Source of the DNA: Lingula anatina
Lineage: Eukaryota > Brachiopoda > Lingulata > Lingulida > Lingulidae
Length of the DNA: 64,000 nucleotides
Assembly: GCF_001039355.2 (NCBI RefSeq)
Contig: NW_019775852.1
Span: 10,739 to 74,738, forward strand
Reading direction: 5' to 3'
Shown: positions 12,324 through 29,006 of the stretch, one piece after another
Layout of the letters: every line of letters begins with the position of its first letter
How positions within the stretch are numbered: position 1 is the stretch's first letter
Notes under the pieces: model-generated
What the model saw: only the letters and a program-made list of their open reading frames with translations
The model's database searches: none
What the model was told of the DNA's origin: nothing
Position numbers and translations under genes: made by a program

Positions 12324-13337
12324 GATCTGCAGGAAGTCTATAGATACATTGGCAACAGGAATGATTGCATGATTCAGTATAGTTCAGGGTAAAGGGCCAA
12401 AATACTAAGTTGAAGATTTAAAAAATGGTCTCTTTAGTTGAAACTGTAACTGTCCTAGTTGCAGTGCAATGTAAGCATATCTTCTGGCCATTGCAGATAG
12501 TAGTGTTGTTGTATGAGATATGAATGTCAGATACTTTTTCACTGCTCCTTAACAGCTGTCGTATTAGAATTCCAGTATACTGAAATGAATCGTGTCTAAG
12601 TATCAGTAACATGGATGGAATCTTCAAGCTGTTGCCAGGGCATTGCGGAAATCACAACACAATTTGTTCTAAAACAATGCAATTGTATTATTTTTGGAAA
12701 TACCAGATTTTGTTTAAATGTAAATTGTGATTTAGTTTCGTGTTGCCTCATGTAGATATAAGAGACTTCATTGAAGTTCGAATGACTTTGGACAAATTGA
12801 TAAATGTCAAGACTCGATTCAAAATAGCAACTAACATTATTAGAATGAATGATAAGAATTCATTTTCAAAATCAAGAATACATTTCTAAAGGTAAATAAA
12901 GAATTGAAACATTAGTTTATATCTTGATTTTATGCACTTAAAATGAAAAGTAACTGCATTTTCTATTAATTTATTTCCTGAAAACCTGAAGGAATTTGTT
13001 TACACCTATCCACATTAAAAAAATCAAATAGCAATTAAATATGGTACTTGATTCTAATCATAATTAGTGACATATTTATCTTTGAAACAGTCTGTTCAAC
13101 ATCCACTGTAGCAACCAGCATCTGTCATATTAGCCTCAAAAACGAATGCCTTTCTGAACTGAAGTATTTACTGTTTTCTTAAACGAAGCATACCATTACT
13201 ACAAACAAAATGAGACTCCCATTATGATTTCTTCCATAAGGCAATGTTTGTTAATGCATGTTGCAAACATGTCTTCTAGATAAGTTATTAAATGCAATCT
13301 TGGGATTATCAATCCTTAAAAAACTGTCAAATTTGTA
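12324..13337. other. Spacer with CDK8 3' UTR
   Basis: AT-rich DNA without a recognisable exon. Its right part is probably the 3' UTR of the minus-strand CDK8 gene, whose stop codon is at 13338-13340. Confidence 0.4.
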
Positions 13338-18579
<5,242 letters not shown>

Positions 18580-19143
18580 ATTCCGCTTGTTCCCGAACTT
18601 TTTAGGACATGCCAGTACCCATTTCCGATGTAAAACTTATATAGTCTCTCCATTGATTTATTATCCAACTCATGAACAAAATTCGTTACTGCCACGTACT
18701 GAAATTCCCTAATAAGAAATAAGAGACAAATATTCTTTTTATTTATATTTAAATATCAATGTTTATTTTTCGACATGGACTTTGGCTGGATATTTATAAA
18801 ACTAAGAGTAATATGAAGATAGATTAAAAATCATATTGGAAAAATAATAAAATGGATTATATGTCTAAATAGTCTTTACAAAATATAAATACCAAATAAA
18901 AGATATGAAATTGAAATATTGTGATCGTTTTATTATAGTTTGATAAAATAATTTGCCATAAAAATATTCATGTTCCCTATTTTACTTTCATCTAAATCGC
19001 TCGCCAGAACCCATTGTCGGCACTCCCACCAGTGCGCTCTTCCGTATCGCCGCTCTTTTCTAGTGCTCTCCACTTGAACCATCACTCGGCGTGTGGTAAC
19101 CTCACAAAATCGCTTCAGAAAAAGAAATCAGAAACATACCAAA
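18580..19143. promoter_or_regulatory. Shared spacer between CDK8 and AMD1
   Basis: The start codons of CDK8 (minus) and AMD1 (plus) are 564 bases apart, so both leaders and start sites lie here. The right part (about 18990-19110) is richer in G and C than the surroundings, as expected near a start site. No TATA box stands out. No ATG lies in the last 150 bases before the AMD1 start, so the short inhibitory upstream frame known from mammalian AMD1 leaders is not seen. Confidence 0.4.
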
Positions 19144-22100
19144 ATGAGTTTCTTTGAGGGCACAGAGAAACTATTAGAAGTGTGGTTTGGTTCTTCACAT
19201 AAGGATAGAACAGCTGATCTTCGCCTGATTCCTCGGTAAGTCTGGGTTGTGTAAGGTCGCTAATGACTTATCAAGACCCAAGGCATTGTTTACTGTGTCC
19301 AAGAATCGGAGAAACACAAGCAATCTTTTGACTTATTATTATTTTTATATTTTTTAAATATATTTTCAATTGTAGGGAATTTTGGGATGACCTACTTGAT
19401 TTGGTCCAATGTAAAATTCTTAGTGTTGTCAAGAATGAAAGCATCCATGCCTATGTTCTCAGGTAAGTCAACATTTGTCTGAAAAGATACGCTGAAGCTA
19501 GCTTAGCGGCAACAATTATGAGAAACTTAGAATACTAATACAATTAAAGAACACGATTTGAAGGTCTTGTATGGGTTTCTTGTATTTATGTGTTCTCTGT
19601 ATGTGCTCTATTTATGTGTTAAATGGAGGTCATGGAAAGTTTAGTCTTGTACGTCATTTATTATCCAGTGCAGTGTTGTTTTAATTTTTTTTATAATAGT
19701 GAAAGCAGCATGTTTATATCGAAGAATCGATTTATTCTGAAGACTTGTGGCACTACCACTTTACTGTATGCTGTCCAGCCACTGCTTAAGAAGGTGAAAG
19801 AATATTGTGGATTTGACATTGTTGAGGTAATATTTTCATATGTTTATTATTCATAGCATATTATTGATATTCCTAATTAAATTTGATAATACTGTCTTAA
19901 ATTTTCATTTTCATGTGCTTATAGTTTTTCAGATGGCAAGATACCTCAAAAGATCAAAAGAAAAAGGGTAATGATGTATTATACCTTGTTCCCATACCTA
20001 GATCGATCTAGCAGGATCAACTCATCTAGGAGGGGTTTCTGGCTAAATTGCATTCAGCTTAAGCAGCTCTGATGTCTGACATGCCTACTGAAGCTGCTAA
20101 ACAATAGTTAATTACCCCCTAACAGCTTCAGTAGGCATGCCAGACATCAGAGCCTCTTAAGCTGAATTCAATTTAGTGAAAATTCCTATGGGCGATCCTA
20201 CTAGATCAATCTAGGTATGGGAATGGGTCTTCTAAAAAGAGCATGATGAAGTAAATATATAAAATTGATCTTGGCATTTCAACTTTTGATTGGGAGTTCT
20301 TATGATAGGTTAGTTAGTATGAAACATTTTTACACTGATATCTTTTTAAAATGTTTCATGAAAAATAGATCTTCTTCCATTTTTTGTTTAAGACCCAAGA
20401 CAGATGTATCAATTTCTGATGGTTTGACATTTAAGACTGCACTAGTTGTTGTGTCTGTAAAGCCGTTGTGATCACATTTTTGAAATAGGATTGTTACACA
20501 TATGAGGGGTTCATGCCATATTTCTATCAACCAACACAACACTGTTTACATGAAAGAGAGAGAGAGAGTGGCTTTCATTGTTACAGCGCTGTCCACTTCT
20601 GAACCTTCTTTCACTGACCATTATGAGGAGAGTTTAAAGTTGAAAAACATACATTCCTTGCACCAGAGAAATACCAGCTTCAGGTTCATAATATTAATAC
20701 ACTTATGTAAATCTAAATTGGTACTTGTTATCATCCCTTTGGAAGACATTATACGCTTAAAGGAGACACCATGGCATCCAGTAATGATTTAGTATAAAGA
20801 TATGTTATCTATTTAGGTCCCATCTAGGTGACTGTCACTTAAGGAGGCACTATATGTCCCTACCGGGAGAACATTCAGCTAGTTAAAATGAAAATTGAGC
20901 TCAGTAACGTGTCATATCTGCTCAATTTCTGAATAAAATGTATCTTAAAGGAAATTCAAAACATTTAATACGCACCATGCTAACTTTTCCTGTAAAAAAC
21001 TGATCCATGAGACCTTGCGGCATAATGTTACATTACTACCATTAATTATTAATGTGAAAGTATTTTTGCTTGCATTTGTCATAAAACACATAACAAATGC
21101 CTGTTAGTGTGTGAACACAGTTTGAAAAAAAATTTTTTTCTTTTACATTTTTCATTTTTTTCTTTCAACTTTTTGAAGCCAAATGCATTTTTGATAAGCA
21201 ATTATCATTTGTAATCCTTACTTTCGACCTTGGTGTGTCAAAGAGCCATGGGAGACATCTGGATATGTGACAGAGATTGAATGATAACCAGGCCTCCTAT
21301 CAGTGTAAACAATTTAAAGCAAGCAGTCATCAAGTATGAAGAATCAGTCCTATGGTTTCAGTCATATAATTAAGCATCTGTATGAAACATTAACTAGAGC
21401 TGATGGTGCCTTTTCGATCCTTGCAATGAGATCATCATTATAACTTATTTAGTATTTTGTTTGGATATACGAATGATTCTGTACATGGAATTGTTCTTAA
21501 AAACTGAAAACCGCGATTTACTTAAATCTGTGTTGATTGTTAGAGCCATTGTGTGTGTGTCCACCTTGTTTGTGGGGGGAGGGGGACCTGGGTTTGAAGT
21601 AACCAGTCAATTTATAATTTATTTGATTGACAATTGATAAAGTTGTTAAAAAAATATGAGGAATATTAGAATGAGGAGGTCTGGATTGAAGCTGAGATTT
21701 GACCTTGATTGTACCACATAACTTTTAGTTTAGTAACACGTAATTTGAAGTCATTTCATTCTTGTCATGTGCAGTAAAAAAAAATAGAACCCTGGGAATC
21801 TATGATGCAATTTTAAGGTAAACGTATCCCAAATAAGAGAGCCTGTAGGTTTAATTTTAAAAGGGTTCTTTTGATTTATTGTTGGGGGTCTGGCAATGAA
21901 CAAAAGAACTCTCACAGCCTGGTATTATACTTATCATTCAGTACCTTGTTTATTGCTAGTGCCTAAACACATTATATATATAATACCACCTTATGTAAGG
22001 GAGATGCAGACATTGAAAGTACAGAAAACAACCATCCTTAAAACATATCACGTTTTTATGCTGTCAAAACACAAGTCACTCAGGGACCCAGCCTCGGATT

Positions 22101-25100
22101 ACGTTATTTTGATTAGAGGCATATTTTACTAAGGCATGAGCCAACCAGATGTGCAATAAACATTATAATTTTTATATTATGACAGCAAGTTTTATATAAG
22201 AGTGTGTTAATTAGCCTTTATATTGCCTAACAGGTTATTTTTTCTTCTAAGCCAAAATGTTCCTAGTTTAAAAATGGTGGTCTTCCTAGTCATGTTGTCT
22301 GTGTAACTAGCACATTCTAAGACTAAATGTTTCATGAGAAAAGTTGCAATTATCATATAGCCCTTTTATTGGTGGTGTGGATAACAGATATTGTTCATAT
22401 GGTTTACCACTGCAGGATGACCATAAATTTAAGTAAAGATAAGTAGATACACCTGGATTACATTATTTGCATTGCATGACCAGCTATTTTGCATATAAAA
22501 GCAATATTTTGCTACTCTTTTAGGATGTGTTTTATTCTCGCAAGAAATTCATGCAGCCGCATCTGCAGGAAAAGCTTCACCAGAGATTTGAAGATGAGGT
22601 AACAGTTTTCTTCTGAATGTTTTGATAACTAGTCTTCTCATGGTGGATAAAGCCATGTCTTTTGAGTAAAATATAAGTTTTTCTTTTGTAAAAAAACTTA
22701 ATGTTAAAATATGTTATCTTTATTTGATTTTCAATCTTATTATTCAGGTAAAATACTTGGATCAGCTGTTTAAAGGTGAGCGGTTATTATTTTTTTATTT
22801 GGAAAATTTGTCTGATGAAAATGTTTTTAATCTAGTGTGAGAAATGCTTTTTGAAATATGCAAAGACAAATTCTGTTTCAAGAGATATATAAACAAGAGC
22901 TCATTTGTTTAATAAATTAAAGTATTTCCTTTACACATACATATTGCTTTTTCACATCCAGATTATTGCGGACATTCAGACTGATATTTTCCTGAAACAA
23001 ACATATTCACAATATTATGATATTTTCTATGGTTCCCACGTGTGTGTACTTGATCATAGATTTAACACTTGCAGACATGCATTCAAAACAGTTGGAAATG
23101 ATTGTAAAACAAAAAGGAAATATAACCCTGTCCTCTTCTTAAAGACAAAATGGTGCATTCATTTTCTCCTTTTAAAGGTTTTAAGCATGTAAGATAATAA
23201 AAAAGATATGTTATGTTTAGATTTAAAAAATGTTTTCAGTCTTTGCATAATTTTGCAATTGAACACACTTTTGAAATAAAGGGTAAAATGTTTCATTCAA
23301 ATATTATAGAACTCGCTCTCTCCTTTCACACGCACATGCCTGACTACTAGTATATTTATTTAAAAACAAAATTATTCTATTTGATTATAGATGGAGGTGC
23401 CTATATACTAGGAAAATTGAATGCTGATGCATGGTGAGTTATTTATTTTATATATTTATATAAGGAATGTTTTGATTAGCCTTTGAAAAGGGCATCTGGC
23501 ATAATATTTTCACTACTCCTCATTAATTTCCATTTATCTTTTGTTATTCTGCATTTCATCTCAGCATGTGCTTCATATATTATGAAATGTATTTCTATTT
23601 TTTGATGTGGTCTGATGTTGATAACCTTTTATTTTTTCTTTTACAAGAGGGACCAAATCTGTTACAGATATTATTAATTAAAAAGAAATATTAAAATCAT
23701 TTTTTCAGGTACCTGTACACCACCAACCCTCAACTAACCAGCCCAGGGCGAGGAGTGATAGAGCCAGACCAGACTTTAGAAATATCCTTTAAAATGTGTT
23801 ATTGATATTAAAAGGCTCTGCACAGCCTCAAATCAGAATTCCAATTTAGTTGTTTAAATTTGAAAGAAATTGCGCCCTTGTGCCATTATATTTACATGGA
23901 TAATGATTTGGGAGGATAAAATGTTGCTGGAATTTTGTTTCTTTAACGTGTGTGAAATTAATGTTGAGATAAGAATGCAAAATTGTTATTACTAATGAAA
24001 AACAAACAAGAATATATGCTGTTTCCTTTAACTTCCACACGTACTCCTGTCAGGTCTGGATCCAGAGGTAATGAAAATATTTACCACAGAAGTGAGCAAG
24101 ACTGCAACCCAGGCAACTGCAGTAAGAGAAAAAAAAGTTTTTCAGAGATGATTTATTAACCTAACTTTGATTCATGTTTTGTCTTGTATCAAAGTGTGAC
24201 ATAGCAGCATGTGCTAAGTGCACAGTTTTTGTAAATGATGTGGCACTTGCTGAATGTCAATAAGGATAAAGTATACACAATGATCAGTAATTATTGTTAT
24301 GGGTATGATGTCCTAGTATGGTTACAAGGGAAACTCAAGTACATAGCGTTATTTATTTTCTGTCATTTATTTAATTGGGATTTTGTAGTGAATAATTAAG
24401 TAATAATTATGTAACTACAACTCTCAGATATTAAAATGATTATTTTTCGGTCATGCTACAGAAAACTTTAAGAGGAATATTAACAATTTTATGTTTCAGC
24501 ACTCTGGAATAGCAGAACTTCTCCCAGGAGCCCAAATTGATGACTACCTGTTTGAGCCTTGTGGTTACAGTATGAATGGAATCTTGCCAGATGTTAGTAT
24601 TACTGTCTGATATTACAATCTTAACTGTGTAGGACTTATGATTAGATAAGAAGTGAGTTCATTTAGTACTCATACATCTGTGTCACAGCCATCTTATTTA
24701 ATTTGCATGGTTATTTTGTGAGGTTTAGAAGTGTGATTACTGAAAAACTGATCCTCTGTTTTACTAAGAACAATATTATTTTGATAGCTATTGGTTTTAG
24801 AACTTCATCAGTTATATTCTAAGAAAAAAGAATATTTGAATATCACAGTGTGTGAACATATAAAAAGGAAACAGTCACTAAAACATATGTGAAAAGGATA
24901 TTATACTGAAATACTTCAATTTCATTCTGACATTGTCAAGCAGTCCATACTTGTATGTTTGAAGATGTGATTTGTACCAGAGACCAATTTGCACAATTTG
25001 TGTTCTTATTTATTTTAGGCACGTTACATAACTATCCACATAACACCTGAGCCTGAGTGTTCTTATGTCAGCTTTGAAACTAATGTACCTCAGGTGAGTA

Positions 25101-26656
25101 ATAGGCTGGGAATTTGTTGTTTCACTAATCTGTTGCCTCATCTGTCCATTGCCTTTTCTTTGCAGTGATATATTTAAAAGTTAACAAAGAAATATGATTT
25201 ATAAATGAAATAAAGGACTAAAAACAACTTATTAGTTCAAGCTTCATTATTTTTTTAATCATCTTTTCCAAACTATTTGAAGATAGTCCATTAAAATTTT
25301 CTTATGGGAGTATAATGAAACTTCTTTATTCTTTTACTTGATATACTTATTTTTATTAGCAAGTATGGTACTCTACTGTTATTTGTCTTGTTTGCCCATG
25401 ATACAACACTATTAGCCATGTTGGACATGGAATCCACTTGTACAGTGCTGTGTACCTGTGTAATTCACCTATAACTCAGGTGATTTATATATATTGTGGC
25501 TACTACATGCATCTAACTTCATAGCAAAATGAACAATAAATGAAAGAAGCAAGAATTAGATAATATAAGAAATAAATAGAAATGTATTTAAGGGCCACTC
25601 CATGAAATTTCCCCCTCAAAATGAATTTTCTTGGGGAAAAGAACAATTAATTTTCTACTCGTGAATTATTGCTTGACCTGTCCTTGAACTTGGATTCGAT
25701 GTTTTATTCCTTTTTAAATTTAATACTTCACTTTAAATGACTGGCCAGTCATTATAAATGACATCTGCCGTCACTCACTTTGCCTCACTTTCACACAAAA
25801 AAGAAAATGGACATTACAAGCTGACATTGAAATGTTGTAAGCTGACAGTGGTTACCCAAGGAGATTGAGAAGATATGTAATAACCACACAGGGTACACTT
25901 CAGTTAAAGCAATTTAGAGTTTTTTTTGTCTTTGGAGTCTGATTTGGGACATATAAGAAGCATAATAGGACATAAATATATGACTGGGGATTTTCAAACG
26001 TGTGAAGAGAACCTCTTACAATTTATTTTGGCGGGAAAATCCCATGGAATGGCCCTTTAAAATCACCCATGTTTCAAACATGGAGCCAGCTGGTGGTATG
26101 ATTTTAGGTGGTCTCACCCCTTGCTGACCTCTTGTAATTAATTGTGTTCAACCTTTTCCAGGCTGACTATCATGATTTGATCATGCATGTTCTCAACTGC
26201 TTCAAACCTAGGAAGTTCCTGTTGACAGTCTTTGCCAATAAGGTGAGTATATATGGAATATTGATTAATGTGCACAGGAAGAGAAAAAAGTAATAAAACT
26301 CTTGTCATAAATATTGATCATTAATTTTATAATGTAGGGTTAGTTATGAAATGGTTTGCATTGGTAATGGATTACCTTATTTTCATCTATCCAAGCAAAA
26401 TATGTATGACCATGCCACCAGCATGATATATTATATATACCAAATAATAAAAAAGTTACAAATTCCTCAGTAATTTGCTGTTGTTTTAAATTACATGAAT
26501 TTCTTGATTTAGGCTTCTAAAGCTGCCGGAGTCCACAAAGATATGCAGTGTGAGAAGTGGGATGAGTTTGCTGGCTTTTCAAGAGTGGATAACCAGCTGT
26601 GCATGTTCAAGAATTACGCTCTCACCTATGCCCATTTTGCCCGTGATCCTTTCTAG
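19144..26656 (+). CDS. AMD1: S-adenosylmethionine decarboxylase proenzyme, 12 exons
   Basis: Exons are 19144-19235, 19376-19462, 19700-19826, 22524-22598, 22748-22775, 23391-23433, 23709-23781, 24041-24121, 24500-24592, 25019-25093, 26162-26242 and 26513-26656, giving 332 residues against 334 in human. The enzyme makes decarboxylated AdoMet for spermidine and spermine synthesis in the cytosol. The proenzyme cuts itself between Glu and Ser in SESSMF (61/62 here), and the new Ser end becomes the pyruvoyl cofactor. Also visible are [13 protein letters not shown] with the active-site Glu5, KTCGTT with Cys76, CGYSMNG and the HITPEPE histidine motif. All these key residues are present. Intron 7 (23782-24040) has AT-AC ends, unlike the other GT-AG introns. 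The start matches the family N-terminus. Confidence 0.97.
19989..20223. mobile_element. Foldback MITE, copy A (AMD1 intron 3)
   Basis: A 235-bp palindromic element. TTCCCATACCTAGATC at the left end matches the reverse complement of the right end, apart from a mismatch further in. The inner arms also pair (CTGATGTCTGACATGCCTAC against GTAGGCATGCCAGACATCAG). Only a short loop around AGTTAATTACCCCCT is unpaired. The same loop motif and TTCCCA-type ends recur at 31923-32125 and 46291-46518, so this is one member of a family without coding capacity. Confidence 0.8.
23782..24040 (+). other. U12-type AT-AC intron of AMD1
   Basis: Only AT-AC ends keep the reading frame here. The exon ends ...TTAGAA and the intron begins ATATCCTTT, the exact U12 5' splice-site consensus. 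It ends TTCCTTTAACTTCCACAC, with a near-consensus U12 branch site (TTCCTTTAAC) about 8-10 bases before the final AC. The next exon starts GTACTCCTG, giving the protein join [13 protein letters not shown], matching the AMD1 family. GT-AG alternatives in the same stretch give the wrong frame. Confidence 0.85.
25588..26059. mobile_element. TIR element in AMD1 intron 10
   Basis: The ends form an inverted repeat: TTTAAGGGCCACTCCATG on the left against the reverse complement of CATGGAATGGCCCTTTAAA on the right (one mismatch over about 18 bases), continuing into the ATTTCCC and GGGAAAAT arms. It is about 0.47 kb with no open frame of note. A TTAA or TA at both edges may be the target duplication. 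The class is undecided. Confidence 0.6.
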
Positions 26657-27048
26657 GGACTCGCCTTGCCTCAACAATTACAACTGCAATACATCAAAAA
26701 TTGTTTGAGGCAGTATATCTTAAATGAAAATCAGCAATCATTTCAGTTGTTATTTTGCACAACTCAATATATTTCATATAATTTTGTAGTGTTCATTTGG
26801 AAAAGTAGAAAACGTAGACGCAAAATGTGGCAGTTGTTTGTATATCTGGCCTTAAAACCTAGATGAAAATGTAATATAAGACAATGTGGTAAAAGTCAAC
26901 TTGCTGTAATCATGGTAACCAACACCATGGCAATGATGGCACAATGCCAACCAGCAGGGACCCATCAAACTATAGGTCAACAGGTACCAGGTTTGTAATA
27001 CCAACATCTTCACTGGATTTGGTCAGTAAAAATTCTGCCATGTTTTGA
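26657..27048 (+). other. AMD1 3' flank
   Basis: Immediately downstream of the AMD1 stop codon; most likely 3' UTR. A 66-codon frame at 26666-26866 is not family-like and is ignored. No other feature was recognised. Confidence 0.45.
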
Positions 27049-27053
27049 AGTAT

Positions 27054-27225
27054 CTGGGGTAGCGCTAACACTCGCCAATTTACCCAAATGCTAAAACTGA
27101 CTTAAATTGGCTAAACAAAAAGGGCTTGATTTGACTCATTTTAGTCAAATTAACACCATTTGGATAACAAATTGACAAAAAGTAATGATTTGGCTAAGCG
27201 AAAAAAATTGCTAGCGCTACCCCAG
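27054..27225. mobile_element. 172-bp TIR element with 5-bp target duplication
   Basis: The element begins CTGGGGTAGCGCTAACA and ends with the near-exact reverse complement (TTGCTAGCGCTACCCCAG), with one mismatch. It is flanked on both sides by AGTAT (27049-27053 and 27226-27230), a 5-bp target-site duplication. It is too short to encode anything and is a non-autonomous DNA transposon. The inside is AT-rich and itself partly self-complementary (GGCTAA, TTTAGTCAAATT). Confidence 0.8.
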
Positions 27226-27567
27226 AGTATCATATTGATGCTGCACAAAAACATAAACCAGGTAAGTCTGTTGAAACAAATCAATGCACATTCATTTGTA
27301 AAACATTGGAAGAGTTGAGAAAAGAGTATGGATTAATCATTGTTGACAGATGAATCAGATGTAAATGTTAAGAAGAAAAAAATTAATATTTCAAAACATA
27401 TCCTTATATCTACTTTAATTTGAGATGTCTTCTCTTACAGCAGTAATTGCAAAATTATTTTTTATATATTATGTTGTTCTCCTGATAAGTAACAAATGTT
27501 GTTCAGTGCTCAATATCGGTTTTAAGTACTTGATGAAATATTGGAGACATATAGCAAAGTATAATTA

Positions 27568-29006
27568 TTGTACCACCAGCGTAGGCGCTGGCGGTACATA
27601 TGGTTTTAGTCCTGTCCGGATCGTTTTGCCGGACTTCGACGGCTCCACGGCTCCTGCAGCTCCTCCGCCATGTTACCGTTACCACTTCTCCTCCAAGAGG
27701 TAAGGGCCTCCATACCCATCTCTTGGATTTAGGTCACCTATAATCTCAACTCGTTCCACATAAAATTTGGTCTTTGTCGGTGCTGGGGTCTAGGTGTGGC
27801 ACTCATTGCAATGCACCCTTGTCCAAAAATGGCAAAATTAAATGCTAATTATCTAACCTACGGAAGGAATTATGGGAAAAATTTCTACAGTCGGCTGACC
27901 AAAAGTCATATGTGGAGATTTCAAATATGCCCTTGGATTTGACCTTTGACCTTCATTTTAAGGTCAAATGGGCCAAATTTTCAAAAAACGAAATTTTTAA
28001 TGAAAAAAAAATTATTTGCACTGATATTCAGAAACTACACAGACGTAACCAATAATATTATTGGAAAGTGTTACCCTTCAGGTCATCTTTCATCTCTGTG
28101 AATTTGGGGTCAATCGGTGTATTTTCACAGGAGTAGTGGCCATAAGATACCGAAACTAAAAACTGTCTCTAATTCGGGAACTGTTAATGTTAGAGACCCA
28201 TTCTTTTTTGCATTTTGTAGAGCATGTAAAGCCCAACACTGAGGGTGGTCTCCGTTTTTTTGTATTCCATACGGTTTTTGAGTTATGCTGTATCAAAAAG
28301 CACATTGTAGTGGTGAAAGCAAAAGACCTTTAAATTGACCTTTGACCTACTTTTCATCATGAATTGAACTTTGCAAATTTCCATTCTCTTTTATCTCCAA
28401 AACTGGCAGAGAAAGGTCCATAGTTACTATTGAACTTGAATAGGAAGTAATACACTGGCAATTTACTGTGAACTTAAAATTGTCCTTTGACCTAATTTTT
28501 ATGATGAACTGCTTTTTGCATGTTTTCTGACCTTTAAATCTGCAAAATTTGAAAAGAAATGCCCATGGTTACTATTGAACTTGATTAGAAATTCATATAC
28601 TATGATGTTGAAATTGACTTTGACCTACTTTTCCACCATGAACTAAGCTTTGCATATTTTTCTTGACCCTCATATCTTCAAAACTAGCAGAGATGTGCCC
28701 GGTGTTGCCCCTAGGTTTTCTCTTTTGTCAGCATATATGCACCACTGACAACACATTTTAAGGAAAACCAATAGGCCTTTTGTCTAGAGAATCACAGGAG
28801 TGATCAATGGTAGGAAAATGCAGGTCAGTTCAAAAATCTGCTTGATTGTACCATTTTTATTTATATTTTTTTGGCATATTTTGAGAACTCTTGTTGATTG
28901 CGTTTTATAGAGCTTGTCAAGCACGTACAAGACTGGTGATGGTGTCCCTTTTTTTGGGAGGGGGGGGAGGTTCCATACGCATGCGCTTACTCCAGCTGGT
29001 GGTACA
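27568..29006. mobile_element. 1.44-kb TIR element with TA duplication
   Basis: TTGTACCACCAGC at 27568-27580 is the exact reverse complement of GCTGGTGGTACAA ending at 29006, and both sides are flanked by TA, giving 13-bp terminal inverted repeats with a TA duplication. Just inside the left end is a second hairpin (GTACCACCAGCG against CGCTGGCGGTAC). No transposase frame was seen, so it is probably a non-autonomous relative of a TA-targeting transposon. The inside holds repeated blocks described separately. A short GGCGGT/ACCGCC-like hairpin follows the right end (about 29012-29030). Confidence 0.7.
28325..28700 (+). repeat. Diverged tandem blocks inside the TIR element
   Basis: About three blocks of 120-140 bp repeat the order CTTTGACCTA, then an ATGAA-CTTTGCA stretch, then CAAAACT-GCAGAGA, then GTTACTATTGAACTTGA. 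They start near 28336, 28487 and 28615. The copies differ by many substitutions and small gaps. A related TGACCTTTGACCT copy lies earlier, at 27940-27952. Confidence 0.6.

Noticed and set aside
18871-19143. Search for the mammalian-type inhibitory upstream frame of AMD1
   Set aside because: No ATG occurs in the probable leader close to the start; the one near 18972 opens a longer frame that is probably upstream of transcription.
23709-24121. GT-AG alternatives for AMD1 intron 7
   Set aside because: The GT near 23795 joined to the CAG before GTCTGGATCC gives a protein in the wrong frame that does not match the family.
26900-26945. X-box-like GGTAACC...GGCAAT near the AMD1 3' end
   Set aside because: The half sites are too far apart and the location is wrong for an RFX promoter site.
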